From assembly GCA_030407315.1 (NCBI GenBank), contig JALQPE010002428.1, positions 26,718-90,717 on the forward strand: 64,000 bases of DNA, given 5' to 3'. Both the position numbers and the translations under genes were made by a program. Below the pieces are notes generated by a model that did no database searches, was not told the DNA's origin, and saw nothing but the letters and a program-made list of their open reading frames with translations. This DNA comes from Asparagopsis taxiformis. Lineage: Eukaryota; Rhodophyta; Florideophyceae; Bonnemaisoniales; Bonnemaisoniaceae. Shown here piece by piece: positions 1 to 9,044 of this stretch (positions are counted from its first letter, which is position 1; every line of letters begins with the position of its first letter).

Positions 1-928
1 GTGTAAGATTTTGCTGACCATGTTCGTGTTTGATGTCTTGATGATTTAATGGGCTGGGGTGGTGTCGAGGAAAGCGGGGATGGTATTGGGAAGGAGCGTA
101 TTTTTTGTAATCTAGGTCGTGAGGGTTCTTGCAGTATGTGCGGATGGTGGTGCATGGCGTTCGGATGGTAGGGAGAACGCGATAGTGAGGGAGATGGGTG
201 ATCGACGATATGCTGACAGGTATTTTGTATTCTGGCTGGATACGTATTTCCTATTCTAACCGGGTATTTATTTCCTATTCTAACCGGGTATTTATTTCCT
301 ATTCTGACCAGATATGTATTCCCTATTCTAGAGAGACGTATTGTATACGAGCAGTTTCCTAAATGAGAGAATAAAATACGGTCCGATATGGGCCCTGAAT
401 TTACCATCCGCTGTAATTTCTTCCCTCCCGGTTTTCGCTGATATATTGTATACTGGATGTCGGGTCCTAGTATTCCGCCATATGTACTAGAGAAAGTGGA
501 TGTCGGGTCCTAGTATTCCGCCATATGTACTAGAGAAAGTGGATGTCGGGTCCTAGTATTCCGCCATATGTACTAGAGAAAGTGGATGTCGGGTCCTAGT
601 ATTCCGCCATATGTACTAGAGAAAGTGGATGTCGGGTCCTAGTATTCCGCCATATGTACTAGAGAAAGTGGATGTCGGTCCTAGTATTCCGCCATATGTA
701 CTAGAGAAAGTGGATGTCGGGTCCTAGTATTCCGCCATATGTACTAGAGAAAGTGGATGTCGGGCCCTAGTATTCCGCCATATGTACTAGAGAAAGTGGA
801 CGTCCGCATCCAAAAAATTTTTATTTTTTTTGGACGCGGACGTTCATTTGTTCTAGTAAATCTCGGGGCCGACTAGGACCCGTACTAGAGAGACTGGACG
901 TCCGCGTCCACTTCCGAAAACACAGACG
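1..928. mobile_element. Element B, copy B1 (right end only)
   Basis: Bases 1-928 match 32024-32892, the right end of the complete copy B2, apart from scattered substitutions and a different number of 43-bp repeats. The copy ends with the same 34-bp terminal inverted repeat (895-928, reading CGTCTGTGTT inward on the other strand). It then breaks directly into a ParB-like reading frame at 929. There is no coding sequence in this stretch. Its left part, and so its target duplication, lie outside the window. The class of B is unknown and no transposase is visible in it. Confidence 0.85.
455..797. repeat. 43-bp tandem repeat, 8 copies
   Basis: Eight head-to-tail copies of a 43-bp unit starting GGATGTCGGGTCCTAG and ending TACTAGAGAAAGT. 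One copy lacks a single G. Copies begin at 455, 498, 541 and 584 and continue at the same period. B2 has six more diverged copies at 32502-32759 in the same place. Near-identity within B1 suggests recent homogenisation. The CTAGTA/TACTAG words also occur near the left end of B2, so they may be subterminal recognition repeats. Confidence 0.95.
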
Positions 929-1625
929 ATCCACCGCCTGGGAAAGAAGAAGATCGAGCCGACCGTTCAGTACATTAAAGAACGGAAAGCGCTGAGCTGG
1001 ATTCGTCCGAGACAGCTCATGCGCTACGTCTCCATCGCCCGAGGTTTCAAGACCATTGAAAGCCCTGCTTTCAAGTACTGGTCGAGCATCCCGAACAGGC
1101 CGGAGTTCGTGCAGTTCTCTTCGACCGAGGATCTGGCTGGTTGTACGGTGAACTTGTTGTTCAATGGGTCGTTCAGGAGTGCTCCGGATGTGCAGAAGTG
1201 TTTCATCCTGGAGATGACGGCGCGCTACACTTGTAGCCGTCGGTCGGCCGGGCTGAAACCGTACTCGGTTGGCACCATTGGGCAGGAATGGATTGCTGGT
1301 TTGTTGGAAATCTTCGGGTACGTGAAGGAGGTGGCCGAGTATTGGAACGTGTCGGATGTGTTGAGGATGCTGGATGGGTCAATTCCCAGCCGGGGTGACC
1401 CGAGCAAGAGCTTCGACATTCGCTCGCGCGTTGTCGAAGTTCTTGCTCAGATGGTCCCCAAGAAGGGGTGCTGGGCAGAATTCCGTCCCAAGGAAGGCCC
1501 CCCGATGGTTACAAGTCGGAGAACATTTTTCCCCGTAAGAAGTCTGTCTTCGGGAAGGACGCCAGGAAAATGCTCCTGCGCGTCACTGGTTACCGCGACA
1601 TGATTATGCGGAACGCTTTCACGCG
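929..1625 (+). pseudogene. ParB-like gene remnant, 5' end removed by B1
   Basis: The open frame runs without a stop from 929 to 1603 and aligns with the middle of the ParB-like protein at 11425-9041. Shared features include an IARGF/IAKGF motif, YWSSIP, a C-x-L..N..FR block, and FILEMTA/FVLEMTA followed by an arginine pair. The N-terminal DGxHR domain is missing because B1 inserted here. Similarity then moves to the next frame around 1480-1600 and to a third near 1600, where it joins the dioxygenase frame at 1626. Both moves are -1 steps. The ancestral gene was therefore one long ParB-linker-dioxygenase fusion. No intact start remains. Confidence 0.75.
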
Positions 1626-3599
1626 ATGTACCCAGACATCCCACATGCTGCGCTCCCAGCCACATGTGGTGATGATGCCCCCATCCCTTCCTCTTCCAAT
1701 TCCTTGCCCATCCCTTCATCCTCCATCCCTTTGCCCCCACCACCTCAACTGGAATCTTCCAGCAATTCCGAGGTTGCCCCTGTTCCTCTCACTACCCCTG
1801 CCGTGTCTGCATCCTCCCCTGCGGTGACCCCGGTCAAGCCGACTGCGCGTGGTCCCCAGGCTGGCAGTGAACAGTCTGGTCCAGTTTCCCACGCCGGGAC
1901 TGGTACCCCCAACCGTCCTGTCCAAGCCGCGCAGGAGCAGGTCTCACCGGCTTCGCAGCCTGAGCCTGCGACTCCGGCTGCCGAGCAGCACCCTGCTGCT
2001 CCGGCCCCCGCTGTCGAAGCTTCCCGTTCTGCATCTGCTAACAGTTCGGGAAGCTCCAGCGATGACAGTTTCGTCCCTTCACCATCCGGTGGGGTTGGAC
2101 AGAAGACGGTTGCGAGGATTTCGACGGAGGGCCCTACTCCCGAGAATGTGGTCGAGGGCAGCAGTGCGAAGGGCGGTGCAGATCCTGACGAAGATGTCAT
2201 TGAAGTCAGTGATTCTGCACCGCCCGGAGTGGAAACTTCTGGGAGGAAAGTGATGCCCAGGAGGAGTACCCGCCTGCAAGCGAGTCGTTCCGGTCGTGGT
2301 GGAACGGCGGGTGGTGCTGTGGAGGTCGTCGAGCTGGAGAGCGCCCCCGAGGATGCGGGTGAAAACTCCATCCTCGGGAAGCGTAACTTGGAAGCCGCTT
2401 CTGCGACGCCCGAGCCTTCTACCAAAAAGAGAAGGCTCGGTGAGACTTCATCAAAGTCGTCGTCAAAGAAATCCAAGTCGGCTTCCCGAGGTCGCTCTCG
2501 GGAGCCGGTTCTCCAGTTCGACGACGCCCAGGAGAATCCCATTCCCGACAGCATCGTCTATGAGAATGTGGCCGCCGTTCTCCCCAGCGCAATTGCGTCT
2601 GGCAGCCGGATGAAGTACTATATGGAAAGTACGACGGTGGAGACGGTTCGGGCGGAAATGAGGGCGGCAGCATTCCAGGTAGCTGCATCGCCGGGTGCTG
2701 AGGATACGGTGGTGGAACAGTACTTTGCGGTGAAGCGGGCGTTGCTGGAAAACTTGGGGGTTATTGTTTTGGAACGCTTGTTGGAATCGTCCACGGCTGG
2801 GAGTGCGACGCATGAGCTGTTCGGTCACTTCGCTAGGCAGTTCCCGCTGGTTGAGGAGGTTGAAAAACCCTCCCAGCAGTCTGATTCTAACGATGACGAC
2901 AGGGAGCCACAGGACGAGCCGCCAGCTTTCGCAAAGCCCGGCTTCGATCCTTCGCCGTGGCAGTTCATCCACAACGTGGGTGATGCGAAGGACTGCATAG
3001 ATGGTGGTCGTGGGCGCCTCACTCTGCCGCGGCGTGAGTTGTGCGACAAGTTGGAGGAGGAAAATTTGGATATGTATAAGAACAAGTTGGTGGCAGAGCT
3101 TGCTCTTGGTGTTTTTGCGGAGTTTCTCAAGCTGGGAATGGAGGGTGAGGATCCTGTCTTCTTCCCGAAGACAGGATTGCGGCTGCTTCTTACAGCAGAT
3201 GGGGCTGCGGACCAGGATGGGCACACGGACTTCAAGGTAACGACGAAAAGTGTTGGAAGTCCTACCACGTCTCCATCATATTTCATGATGTCGAGCGGAG
3301 CCGATGGGTTCTCTATAGTAGTTGCCCCTTATAGTCATGTATGCCTGGCCAGTCCGGGCGCCGATATGTGGAAGGTTCCCCCTCTCATCTTTTGGGTGCC
3401 ACCCTATTCCGTATTGGTTGGTCGCGGTGACCTTTACCATTACGGGGTCGGCTTCAGCCGAGGAGATCTTCCTGCAGGCGAGAAGTTAGTCTATGGCCTG
3501 CCCACGCGCGGCCACATCTACTTGAAGACGGAGAAGGACGTCCTCACGGACCACATCCACACCGTCGAATATTACAAGTACGATAGGAGCAATAGATAG
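1626..3599 (+). CDS. Linker plus 2-oxoglutarate/Fe(II) dioxygenase-like domain (3' part of ParB fusion)
   Basis: A 657-codon frame. Residues 1-270 are a Pro/Ala/Ser-rich linker with basic, nuclear-localisation-like clusters (STKKRRL, then KKSKSASRGR). From about residue 325 (SGSRMKYY) it aligns throughout with the 9044-8061 protein. The C-terminal part has an HTD triplet (QDGHTDF), a PPYSVLVGRGDLYH strand with a second histidine about 75 residues later, and further Arg/His positions. This matches the HxD...H iron-binding pattern of double-stranded beta-helix dioxygenases. A link to DNA demodification (TET/JBP-like) is only inferred from context. The listed ATG is probably not the native start, since the ParB-like remnant at 929-1625 leads into this frame by -1 shifts. 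Confidence 0.65.
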   Translation: MYPDIPHAALPATCGDDAPIPSSSNSLPIPSSSIPLPPPPQLESSSNSEVAPVPLTTPAVSASSPAVTPVKPTARGPQAGSEQSGPVSHAGTGTPNRPVQAAQEQVSPASQPEPATPAAEQHPAAPAPAVEASRSASANSSGSSSDDSFVPSPSGGVGQKTVARISTEGPTPENVVEGSSAKGGADPDEDVIEVSDSAPPGVETSGRKVMPRRSTRLQASRSGRGGTAGGAVEVVELESAPEDAGENSILGKRNLEAASATPEPSTKKRRLGETSSKSSSKKSKSASRGRSREPVLQFDDAQENPIPDSIVYENVAAVLPSAIASGSRMKYYMESTTVETVRAEMRAAAFQVAASPGAEDTVVEQYFAVKRALLENLGVIVLERLLESSTAGSATHELFGHFARQFPLVEEVEKPSQQSDSNDDDREPQDEPPAFAKPGFDPSPWQFIHNVGDAKDCIDGGRGRLTLPRRELCDKLEEENLDMYKNKLVAELALGVFAEFLKLGMEGEDPVFFPKTGLRLLLTADGAADQDGHTDFKVTTKSVGSPTTSPSYFMMSSGADGFSIVVAPYSHVCLASPGADMWKVPPLIFWVPPYSVLVGRGDLYHYGVGFSRGDLPAGEKLVYGLPTRGHIYLKTEKDVLTDHIHTVEYYKYDRSNR

Positions 3600-4446
3600 C
3601 ATATCAGAAGTATTAAAACCTATACTACTGTTCCCTGCTATAAAGTTCTGTCTTTCTCATCTCAACATTGTTACCTTAGCCCATTTTTCAGTTCTCATCT
3701 ATACATCTGTCCTTCATCTCATAGTTTAGTGCTACTCAGCAGATTGCTTGCTACTTTTTAATATTAGTCTACAACGTTATATGATTTTACTAGCTAGGCC
3801 GTAGGGGGAGACTAGTTTCAACCCTTGACAACGCGCAGATTTCGACTACGAGAGCCGTCACTGTGATAAATTATTTGTAGAATTTTCGTCTATCTTCCCA
3901 CCTACACTAGGCTACCTATATATATACAGGGTATAACCTGAACAGAGACCACGTGAGGTAAAATACTCCTGAGAGCTGCTCACAGCCGTACAGACCTTTG
4001 CTGAGCAATTTACCCGACTTCAAACTTCGCTTCTTACCTTTACCAGGATGAGAGAAGGACGAAACTCCCTGCTGCTTACAGCCGAAGCCGTTTACCAGGG
4101 TTCCTTACAGCAAAGTCATCGTAACGATGACTTTGCTGTCAGCATCCCCGGTAAACGGCCCGCACTGTAATGGGGTGACTGCTTCTCCTACATCGCTCTC
4201 TTACTGGTGTTCTACATGCTGCGTTGCTACACAATTTCGCACTCACATCTTTCTAGTTTCTCTCCCTTTCGTATCCATAGGTATAGCAGTTGAAAAGTGG
4301 ATAGTTTGCACTCCAGGCCGCAGATGCCTTCCTGCAGTCATGTCACGATTGTTGTAGTGTAGTCTATAATATCTAGCGCTCTTGGAAGATGATGCACAGT
4401 CTATTGTCTCTGTCAATGCGTGTTTACTCAAATCTATCAAAGTAGC
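3600..4446. other. Convergent intergenic region
   Basis: AT-rich spacer between the end of the plus-strand dioxygenase gene and the end of the minus-strand methyltransferase-SET gene. Apart from the hairpin at 4087-4159 I see no gene or RNA. Two converging genes separated by a strong hairpin would fit a bidirectional 3'-end signal, but this is inference. Confidence 0.6.
4087..4159. repeat. Nested hairpin with GTCATCG core
   Basis: Outer arms GCCGTTTACC and GGTAAACGGC enclose a 33-bp near-perfect palindrome (4107-4139, ACAGCAAAGTCATCGT and its complement). The same core occurs three times at 12107-12382. Confidence 0.9.
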
Positions 4447-6651
4447 TCAGTTAGCTGGCCAATATTTTCTACCATAGTCAGCAAATATCTCCTCATCAGC
4501 TTCAACGTCTCTGGTCAGAACGACCTTGACAGCATGGGGATTCTTGATATTTGAAGCAAAGTCCGGTTTGTCTATGGCATCGCCTTGTCGAAACTCGGCT
4601 GACTGTGTTCGACTCACCTCGGTCGCTTTCTCCGTTCCGTCAATGACCCGACAATCATTGAGGTAGCTGGTACAATTATAGACCGCTGGAACGAGCCAGA
4701 CCTTCCGAACAGGTGCACCCCTCCCTATGTACGTGGTTTCCAATTCCATGTTGTAGTCCTGGAACCTCTCTCCTGTGCACCCAAATCCTTCCGGGCCGTA
4801 CATCACTGATCTCTGCGGTTCCGAGTCTCGAATCTTCGCATAGAAAATCGTCCCGTTGTACCAGCCAATGACCGTCCCCTTCTTCAGTTTCTTCGCCGCG
4901 AATACGCCAAACCCACCACCTCTTACCTCCGATTGCGAAACATAGACACCGTAGAATGCGGCATCAGCAGCCAGAATCGCGTCCGGGTCTATGCTCCAAA
5001 ACGAGTGCATGTCCTCGGCCGGCCACTGGTCCATAGGCACCCCGCTCAATCTGTGAAGCATCGACCCGTCCTTCTTCATTGACGCAACGAACACAAGCAG
5101 ATGGTTCGGCAATGCTGTCACAGCAGGCAAACCTTCTGGTGCATCTGAGATGTGCTTCTGACGAAGCCTTGGAGCTTTTCCTGTGACCGGTACCGACTCG
5201 TCCCCAAGAATACTCTCCACCTCACGCTGCAAGATCCCCCCATATCGCCCGGCTTTCACCTCACTGACGAAAGCATGCAGTATCCACTCCTGCGATGCAT
5301 CGTGGCACCTTTTTTCCTTCTCACACCCAATGAACCGACGATACGTACCATCCCTCAACGTCATACACGCTATGGCTGTGCTGTATGTTCCCGAGAAGAA
5401 ATCCATCACGATATCGTTCTGCTTCGAAAATCGTTCCAGAAGCTCACGAAGAGTGGTCAACGCCTTCTGCTCATGGCGCAGTCGGTTGTTCTGCCCATCG
5501 TATTGAGCTTCACCAGCCGACAACCTCGGAACATTGTCAATGGCGTTAGTGAACCCAGGGTGCCTCGATATGTCCGGATTGTGCAACCTGTAATCCACCA
5601 TATCGTATGCAGCCATACCCTTCCCCCGCTTATACGCATGGATAACGAAATCGTGCATATTATGCAGTGTGCACGTTTTCGTCGATGGATTGGACGTAAA
5701 GCTGTGTGGTCGGCGAGATAGCACGACTGGAACACTGTCCACAATCATCTTGCCAGGCTCGGCATTTCTGATTGCATCCATCCATGCCACGAGTTGGCGC
5801 ACGCTGGAATAGATTAGAGCATGACCGCCAGGCCGAAGAACTCGAACTATTTCACACGCAACACTCGCCAACTCTTCCGGCTCCAGAATATCGTACTCCG
5901 AGTTTTCTCTGCCGCCTTCCCGCCTCGTGTTGAATGGAGGATCAGTGAGCACAAGCTGAACACTGTCCTCCAACACACCATCTTCCAGGAAATTAATTTT
6001 GTCCTCCACCTCTTTGGCTACATCAGTAGCGTCACAATTCACAGTGTGAATGTAACGCCCCATCACAGCTTCCAGCTTGGTGACATATTCCGGCTTGGAT
6101 TCCTTTCCGACGTCAACGAGCGGTGCTTCTGTAGGCGATACAGTGTCAACCTCCATAGCGTCATCCTCGGCCGCACCTTCTCTTGTTGCTGTTTCGCTAG
6201 CAACCGCCGCATTATCGTCCTCTCCACCACCGCGCTCCAGCCTAGCCTTCTTCCTCTGTGGCTCCAGACTATCCTCTTCTATATCCTCGCTGCCATTGTT
6301 TGGCACTGCTGCGGATATTTCCATCTGCGCAGGTGCACCTTCAAGGATGCCAGGCTCGGGCGTATCCTCAAGACTGTGCAACTCATCCATGGTCAGAGGA
6401 AGCTTTCGTTGCTCTCGGGTTCGCAATAACCAAGCCTTCAGCCTCCTCTGACCATCCAGGGCATGAGACGTGTTCAACTTGGCTCGCATGAACGAGTTCA
6501 ATCCGAACTTGTCAGGAGTGTCGAAAAGCAAGGCTCGAAGTCTCTGCATCAGCTGACCACGCTCGGCGAACACATTCACCTCAGTGACACATTGGCGTAT
6601 CGACAGCAGGAAGGCGCTTGTCAATGATCGCAGCCTTGCATCCACAGCCAC
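4447..6651 (-). CDS. Beta-class DNA amino-methyltransferase fused to SET domain
   Basis: A 734-codon protein. Residues 1-100 are helical and 100-190 acidic with a basic cluster (PQRKKARLER). Methyltransferase motif IV DPPFN lies at 237-241 and the SAM-binding motif DFFSG at 417-421. The order IV then I is that of beta-class N6-adenine/N4-cytosine enzymes, and DPPF favours adenine. Residues 570-731 form a SET domain: RGGGFGVFAAKKLKKGT, a YNG triplet, YLNDC in place of the usual NHSC, and a final DEEIFADYGRKYW. SET domains methylate lysine, so this is predicted to write both DNA and histone marks. The first codon listed is GTG, and the frame is open up to 6720, overlapping the end of the ParB-like gene at 7922-6705 in the -1 frame. 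I infer that the two form one ParB-methyltransferase-SET fusion. Confidence 0.85.
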   Translation of the reverse strand: MAVDARLRSLTSAFLLSIRQCVTEVNVFAERGQLMQRLRALLFDTPDKFGLNSFMRAKLNTSHALDGQRRLKAWLLRTREQRKLPLTMDELHSLEDTPEPGILEGAPAQMEISAAVPNNGSEDIEEDSLEPQRKKARLERGGGEDDNAAVASETATREGAAEDDAMEVDTVSPTEAPLVDVGKESKPEYVTKLEAVMGRYIHTVNCDATDVAKEVEDKINFLEDGVLEDSVQLVLTDPPFNTRREGGRENSEYDILEPEELASVACEIVRVLRPGGHALIYSSVRQLVAWMDAIRNAEPGKMIVDSVPVVLSRRPHSFTSNPSTKTCTLHNMHDFVIHAYKRGKGMAAYDMVDYRLHNPDISRHPGFTNAIDNVPRLSAGEAQYDGQNNRLRHEQKALTTLRELLERFSKQNDIVMDFFSGTYSTAIACMTLRDGTYRRFIGCEKEKRCHDASQEWILHAFVSEVKAGRYGGILQREVESILGDESVPVTGKAPRLRQKHISDAPEGLPAVTALPNHLLVFVASMKKDGSMLHRLSGVPMDQWPAEDMHSFWSIDPDAILAADAAFYGVYVSQSEVRGGGFGVFAAKKLKKGTVIGWYNGTIFYAKIRDSEPQRSVMYGPEGFGCTGERFQDYNMELETTYIGRGAPVRKVWLVPAVYNCTSYLNDCRVIDGTEKATEVSRTQSAEFRQGDAIDKPDFASNIKNPHAVKVVLTRDVEADEEIFADYGRKYWPAN

Positions 6652-6704
6652 TGGAAGGTCGGCACAGAACCCGTTTTCACTGTCTACAGTTTTCGGGACA
6701 ATGG

Positions 6705-7922
6705 TCAGGTTTTTCCGATGCTACTCGACCGCGCAGCCATCAGACCGATTCGGAGTGACCTGAAGCAAAGGCTCGCAGGATCGAATACCATGAACGGCCA
6801 GCACATCGATTCAACATCCTCATACCCCAACACTCTTGCCCCGGTATCCCACGCAGCTAACACACGGTCGACAACAAATCCAAGCTGGTTGGCTTGCGCA
6901 CTGGATGTTGCAATTCCAACCATTCCACCACCACCAATGGCCCCGGATGTGGCTCTGGCCCGCCTAGATGGCGCACTGCCCATCTCCTTACTGCGAATAG
7001 CCAAGATACACTGGCACATCATAACCATCAGCCTCCTGAACCGCTTCTGGCTAGCCTGCAAAGAATCTTGCATGTCGGATGTAGCGCCGTCTAGAAAGTA
7101 CCTGCTCGAAAGCAGTTCGCGGTTCAGTGGAGAGGACAATTCTCCGCGGGGTGTCTTGCCAAACATTTCGACGGCACGAGAACTAGTCACCCCCACCTGT
7201 TTCGGAAACTCAACCATCCTCGGAGAATCACCCATCTCTGCATTGAGTCCCCATGCATGACAAAACATTTGCCACAGACGCAAATCAATCGAACTCGAAT
7301 CTTCTGCTCGGTGATACGGCCGAAGCACAGCCAGGATAGACATGCATGAGCTGTACTGCGGTTTACCACTCAGGCTTGAAGCAATTTGGCCGCTTGGATC
7401 GCAGGATTTGATCCAGCCCAACACATCAGCCATCCTCACAGACGAAATATGAGCGTACTTGTCCTTTCCGTTTTGGACCCAGTACTCGTCTCTGAGATCA
7501 ACGGCGATCATCAGATACTCAACAAACATCATGCGCCTTTGCAGGCCTGCAATGTCGTTGGATGTCGTCGCTCTCACACGGTCCAGCACAACAGCAGTAC
7601 TGCTGTTGGTGTCCGCCACGATAGACTCTTCTCGCATAGGAATCGTAACGCCAGGAGGAAAGACGCCCTTCTCCATTCCACGTACAATTGCCATGCAGCG
7701 GTGCGCTCCATCCAATATCTCCAGAACGCCTTCTCGAAACCTGCCAGTCACGGGATGAGCTGTGTCATAACCGCTGTTGCGAATGCTCTCCATGAGCGCT
7801 TCCACATGACTTGCATCAACATCGCGAATCGATACGAATTTGCTGACTTGATTGGGGTCGATGAACACCCATCCGTCGTGCTTTTCACCGTGATTGTGGA
7901 ACGTTCCTTCCATGGCGAACAA
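6705..7922 (-). CDS. ParB/sulfiredoxin-fold protein (N-terminal part of methyltransferase-SET fusion)
   Basis: A 405-codon frame from an ATG at 7922. Residues 20-90 hold the ParB-like core: a HVEALMESIRNSGY helix, then EILDGAHRCMAIV with the DGxHR signature at 71-75. In ParB proteins this loop binds nucleotide (CTP), and in related families it serves kinases or nucleases. The rest is helical and includes a possible helix-turn-helix near SSVRMADVLGWI. The stop at 6705-6707 lies just after an A5 run (6710-6714). In the -1 frame the sequence continues straight into the methyltransferase-SET frame with no stop. A one-base deletion, or slippage, at this run would explain the split. Expressed alone it would be a ParB-like protein without an effector. 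Confidence 0.75.
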   Translation of the reverse strand: MFAMEGTFHNHGEKHDGWVFIDPNQVSKFVSIRDVDASHVEALMESIRNSGYDTAHPVTGRFREGVLEILDGAHRCMAIVRGMEKGVFPPGVTIPMREESIVADTNSSTAVVLDRVRATTSNDIAGLQRRMMFVEYLMIAVDLRDEYWVQNGKDKYAHISSVRMADVLGWIKSCDPSGQIASSLSGKPQYSSCMSILAVLRPYHRAEDSSSIDLRLWQMFCHAWGLNAEMGDSPRMVEFPKQVGVTSSRAVEMFGKTPRGELSSPLNRELLSSRYFLDGATSDMQDSLQASQKRFRRLMVMMCQCILAIRSKEMGSAPSRRARATSGAIGGGGMVGIATSSAQANQLGFVVDRVLAAWDTGARVLGYEDVESMCWPFMVFDPASLCFRSLRIGLMAARSSSIGKT

Positions 7923-8060
7923 AGGTAGAGTTTATAAGAAAGGGATAGTTGGTTGCTGCTTGACCAGGGTGGCGCAAAGCAGAAGTTGGTTGTTTAAAAC
8001 AAAGTGTCAGCGAGTGGTAGCACTTCGGTGGCTGTTTCCTTTCCACCCCTGTCCGAACCT
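7923..8060. other. Short intergenic spacer
   Basis: These 138 bases separate the end of the dioxygenase frame from the start of the next minus-strand ParB-like gene. They presumably hold the 3' end of one gene and the promoter of the next. No recognisable motif. Confidence 0.5.
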
Positions 8061-9044
8061 TTACAAGATAACTACATCGACTGTTAGCTCAATAATCAAT
8101 GTAATACTAAAGTAATACTCAAAATATTTTTCCATGCAATTTATTGGGCCCCGTAACATCTCTAAGCGTATCTTTGTAGTCCAACAGTAGTTGACATTGA
8201 AGGGAGGCTGTAGCAACTTCTCCCTGGAAGTTCGCAGTGATAGATGGGACCGGATAGGATGCTGGTACCTCACCGAAGAACGACCCTCCGCGAATCCCAT
8301 TCCTCCGTGATACACGTCCGTTCGGCATACAAGCAGGGAATACGGTGGGATGCGCACGTTCGTCACTGGCACACGGTACTTGTCTTTCGCTGGATGACTT
8401 AGGCACACATGGCTGAACTTGGCGATACGAATGATGAACCCATCCGCACCAGCAGCCATCATGAAATATGATGGCGAGTTGAGAGGACCAGTTCCAGTTC
8501 CCTCACGGACGGGAACATCGGTATGCAAAAGCTGCTCCTGACTACCTTCTGCGGTCAAAATCAGACGAAGACCCGTTTCTGGAAAGACCACCGCTTCTTC
8601 TCTTCCAAACCCGAGCTTCAGGTTCTCCGCACAAATCGCCTTACCTAGCTCCAGAATCAGCTTGTTCCTGTACTGCCGCGCGCTTTCTTGCTCAAGGTCA
8701 TCGCAGATGCTTTTCCGGTCCGTCTTGAATACACCAGTGCTGTCTTTCGGTCGAAGTGGTTTCCACGGGTTCTTCTGACTTGCACTTGAGCCACTTGTAG
8801 TACCTTGGAATGTGCTGGCCATCTGTGTGAATAACTCGTGCGTAGCTGCTCCCACTGTAGTAGAAGAGAAAATGTCTTGCAACACCACGTAACCAAGCTC
8901 GTCGATCATTCTTCTCTGGTAGCTGAAGTATTGTTGGCTTTCACAAGAACCGAGGGGACATACCAAAGTAGAGTAGCCTGCAGCTGCTTCCATTATCTCC
9001 GTCCGGATTGTATCAATGTCTTCTTCTGTGATATAATACTTCAT
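8061..9044 (-). CDS. 2-oxoglutarate/Fe(II) dioxygenase-like domain, second copy
   Basis: 327 codons, aligned over its length with residues 325-657 of the plus-strand copy. Predicted iron ligands are H174 and D176 (LLHTDVPV) and H246 (CRTDVYHGGMGF), with arginines at 254 and 259 as candidate 2-oxoglutarate contacts. The last 50 residues differ from the other copy and may be read-through. The frame stays open upstream of the ATG to about 9.21 kb and there still matches the linker of the other copy (KKS, a TDEQEN/DDAQEN motif, NSRMKYY/GSRMKYY). The domain is therefore the 3' part of the ParB-like gene 11425-9041, from which it is separated by a -1 shift. The ATGA overlap at 9041-9044 is probably fortuitous. 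Confidence 0.7.
   Translation of the reverse strand: MKYYITEEDIDTIRTEIMEAAAGYSTLVCPLGSCESQQYFSYQRRMIDELGYVVLQDIFSSTTVGAATHELFTQMASTFQGTTSGSSASQKNPWKPLRPKDSTGVFKTDRKSICDDLEQESARQYRNKLILELGKAICAENLKLGFGREEAVVFPETGLRLILTAEGSQEQLLHTDVPVREGTGTGPLNSPSYFMMAAGADGFIIRIAKFSHVCLSHPAKDKYRVPVTNVRIPPYSLLVCRTDVYHGGMGFAEGRSSVRYQHPIRSHLSLRTSREKLLQPPFNVNYCWTTKIRLEMLRGPINCMEKYFEYYFSITLIIELTVDVVIL

Noticed and set aside
455..797. CRISPR-like array
   Set aside because: The 43-bp units are contiguous without unique spacers, in eukaryotic transposon DNA; this is a tandem repeat.
4447..6651. MT-A70 (METTL3-type) methyltransferase
   Set aside because: The catalytic motif is DPPF not DPPW, and the order catalytic motif then SAM motif with a long spacer is beta-class.
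9041..9044. ATGA overlap as evidence for an operon-like translational coupling
   Set aside because: The dioxygenase frame shows homology upstream of this ATG, so the overlap arose from a frame shift, and the setting is eukaryotic.
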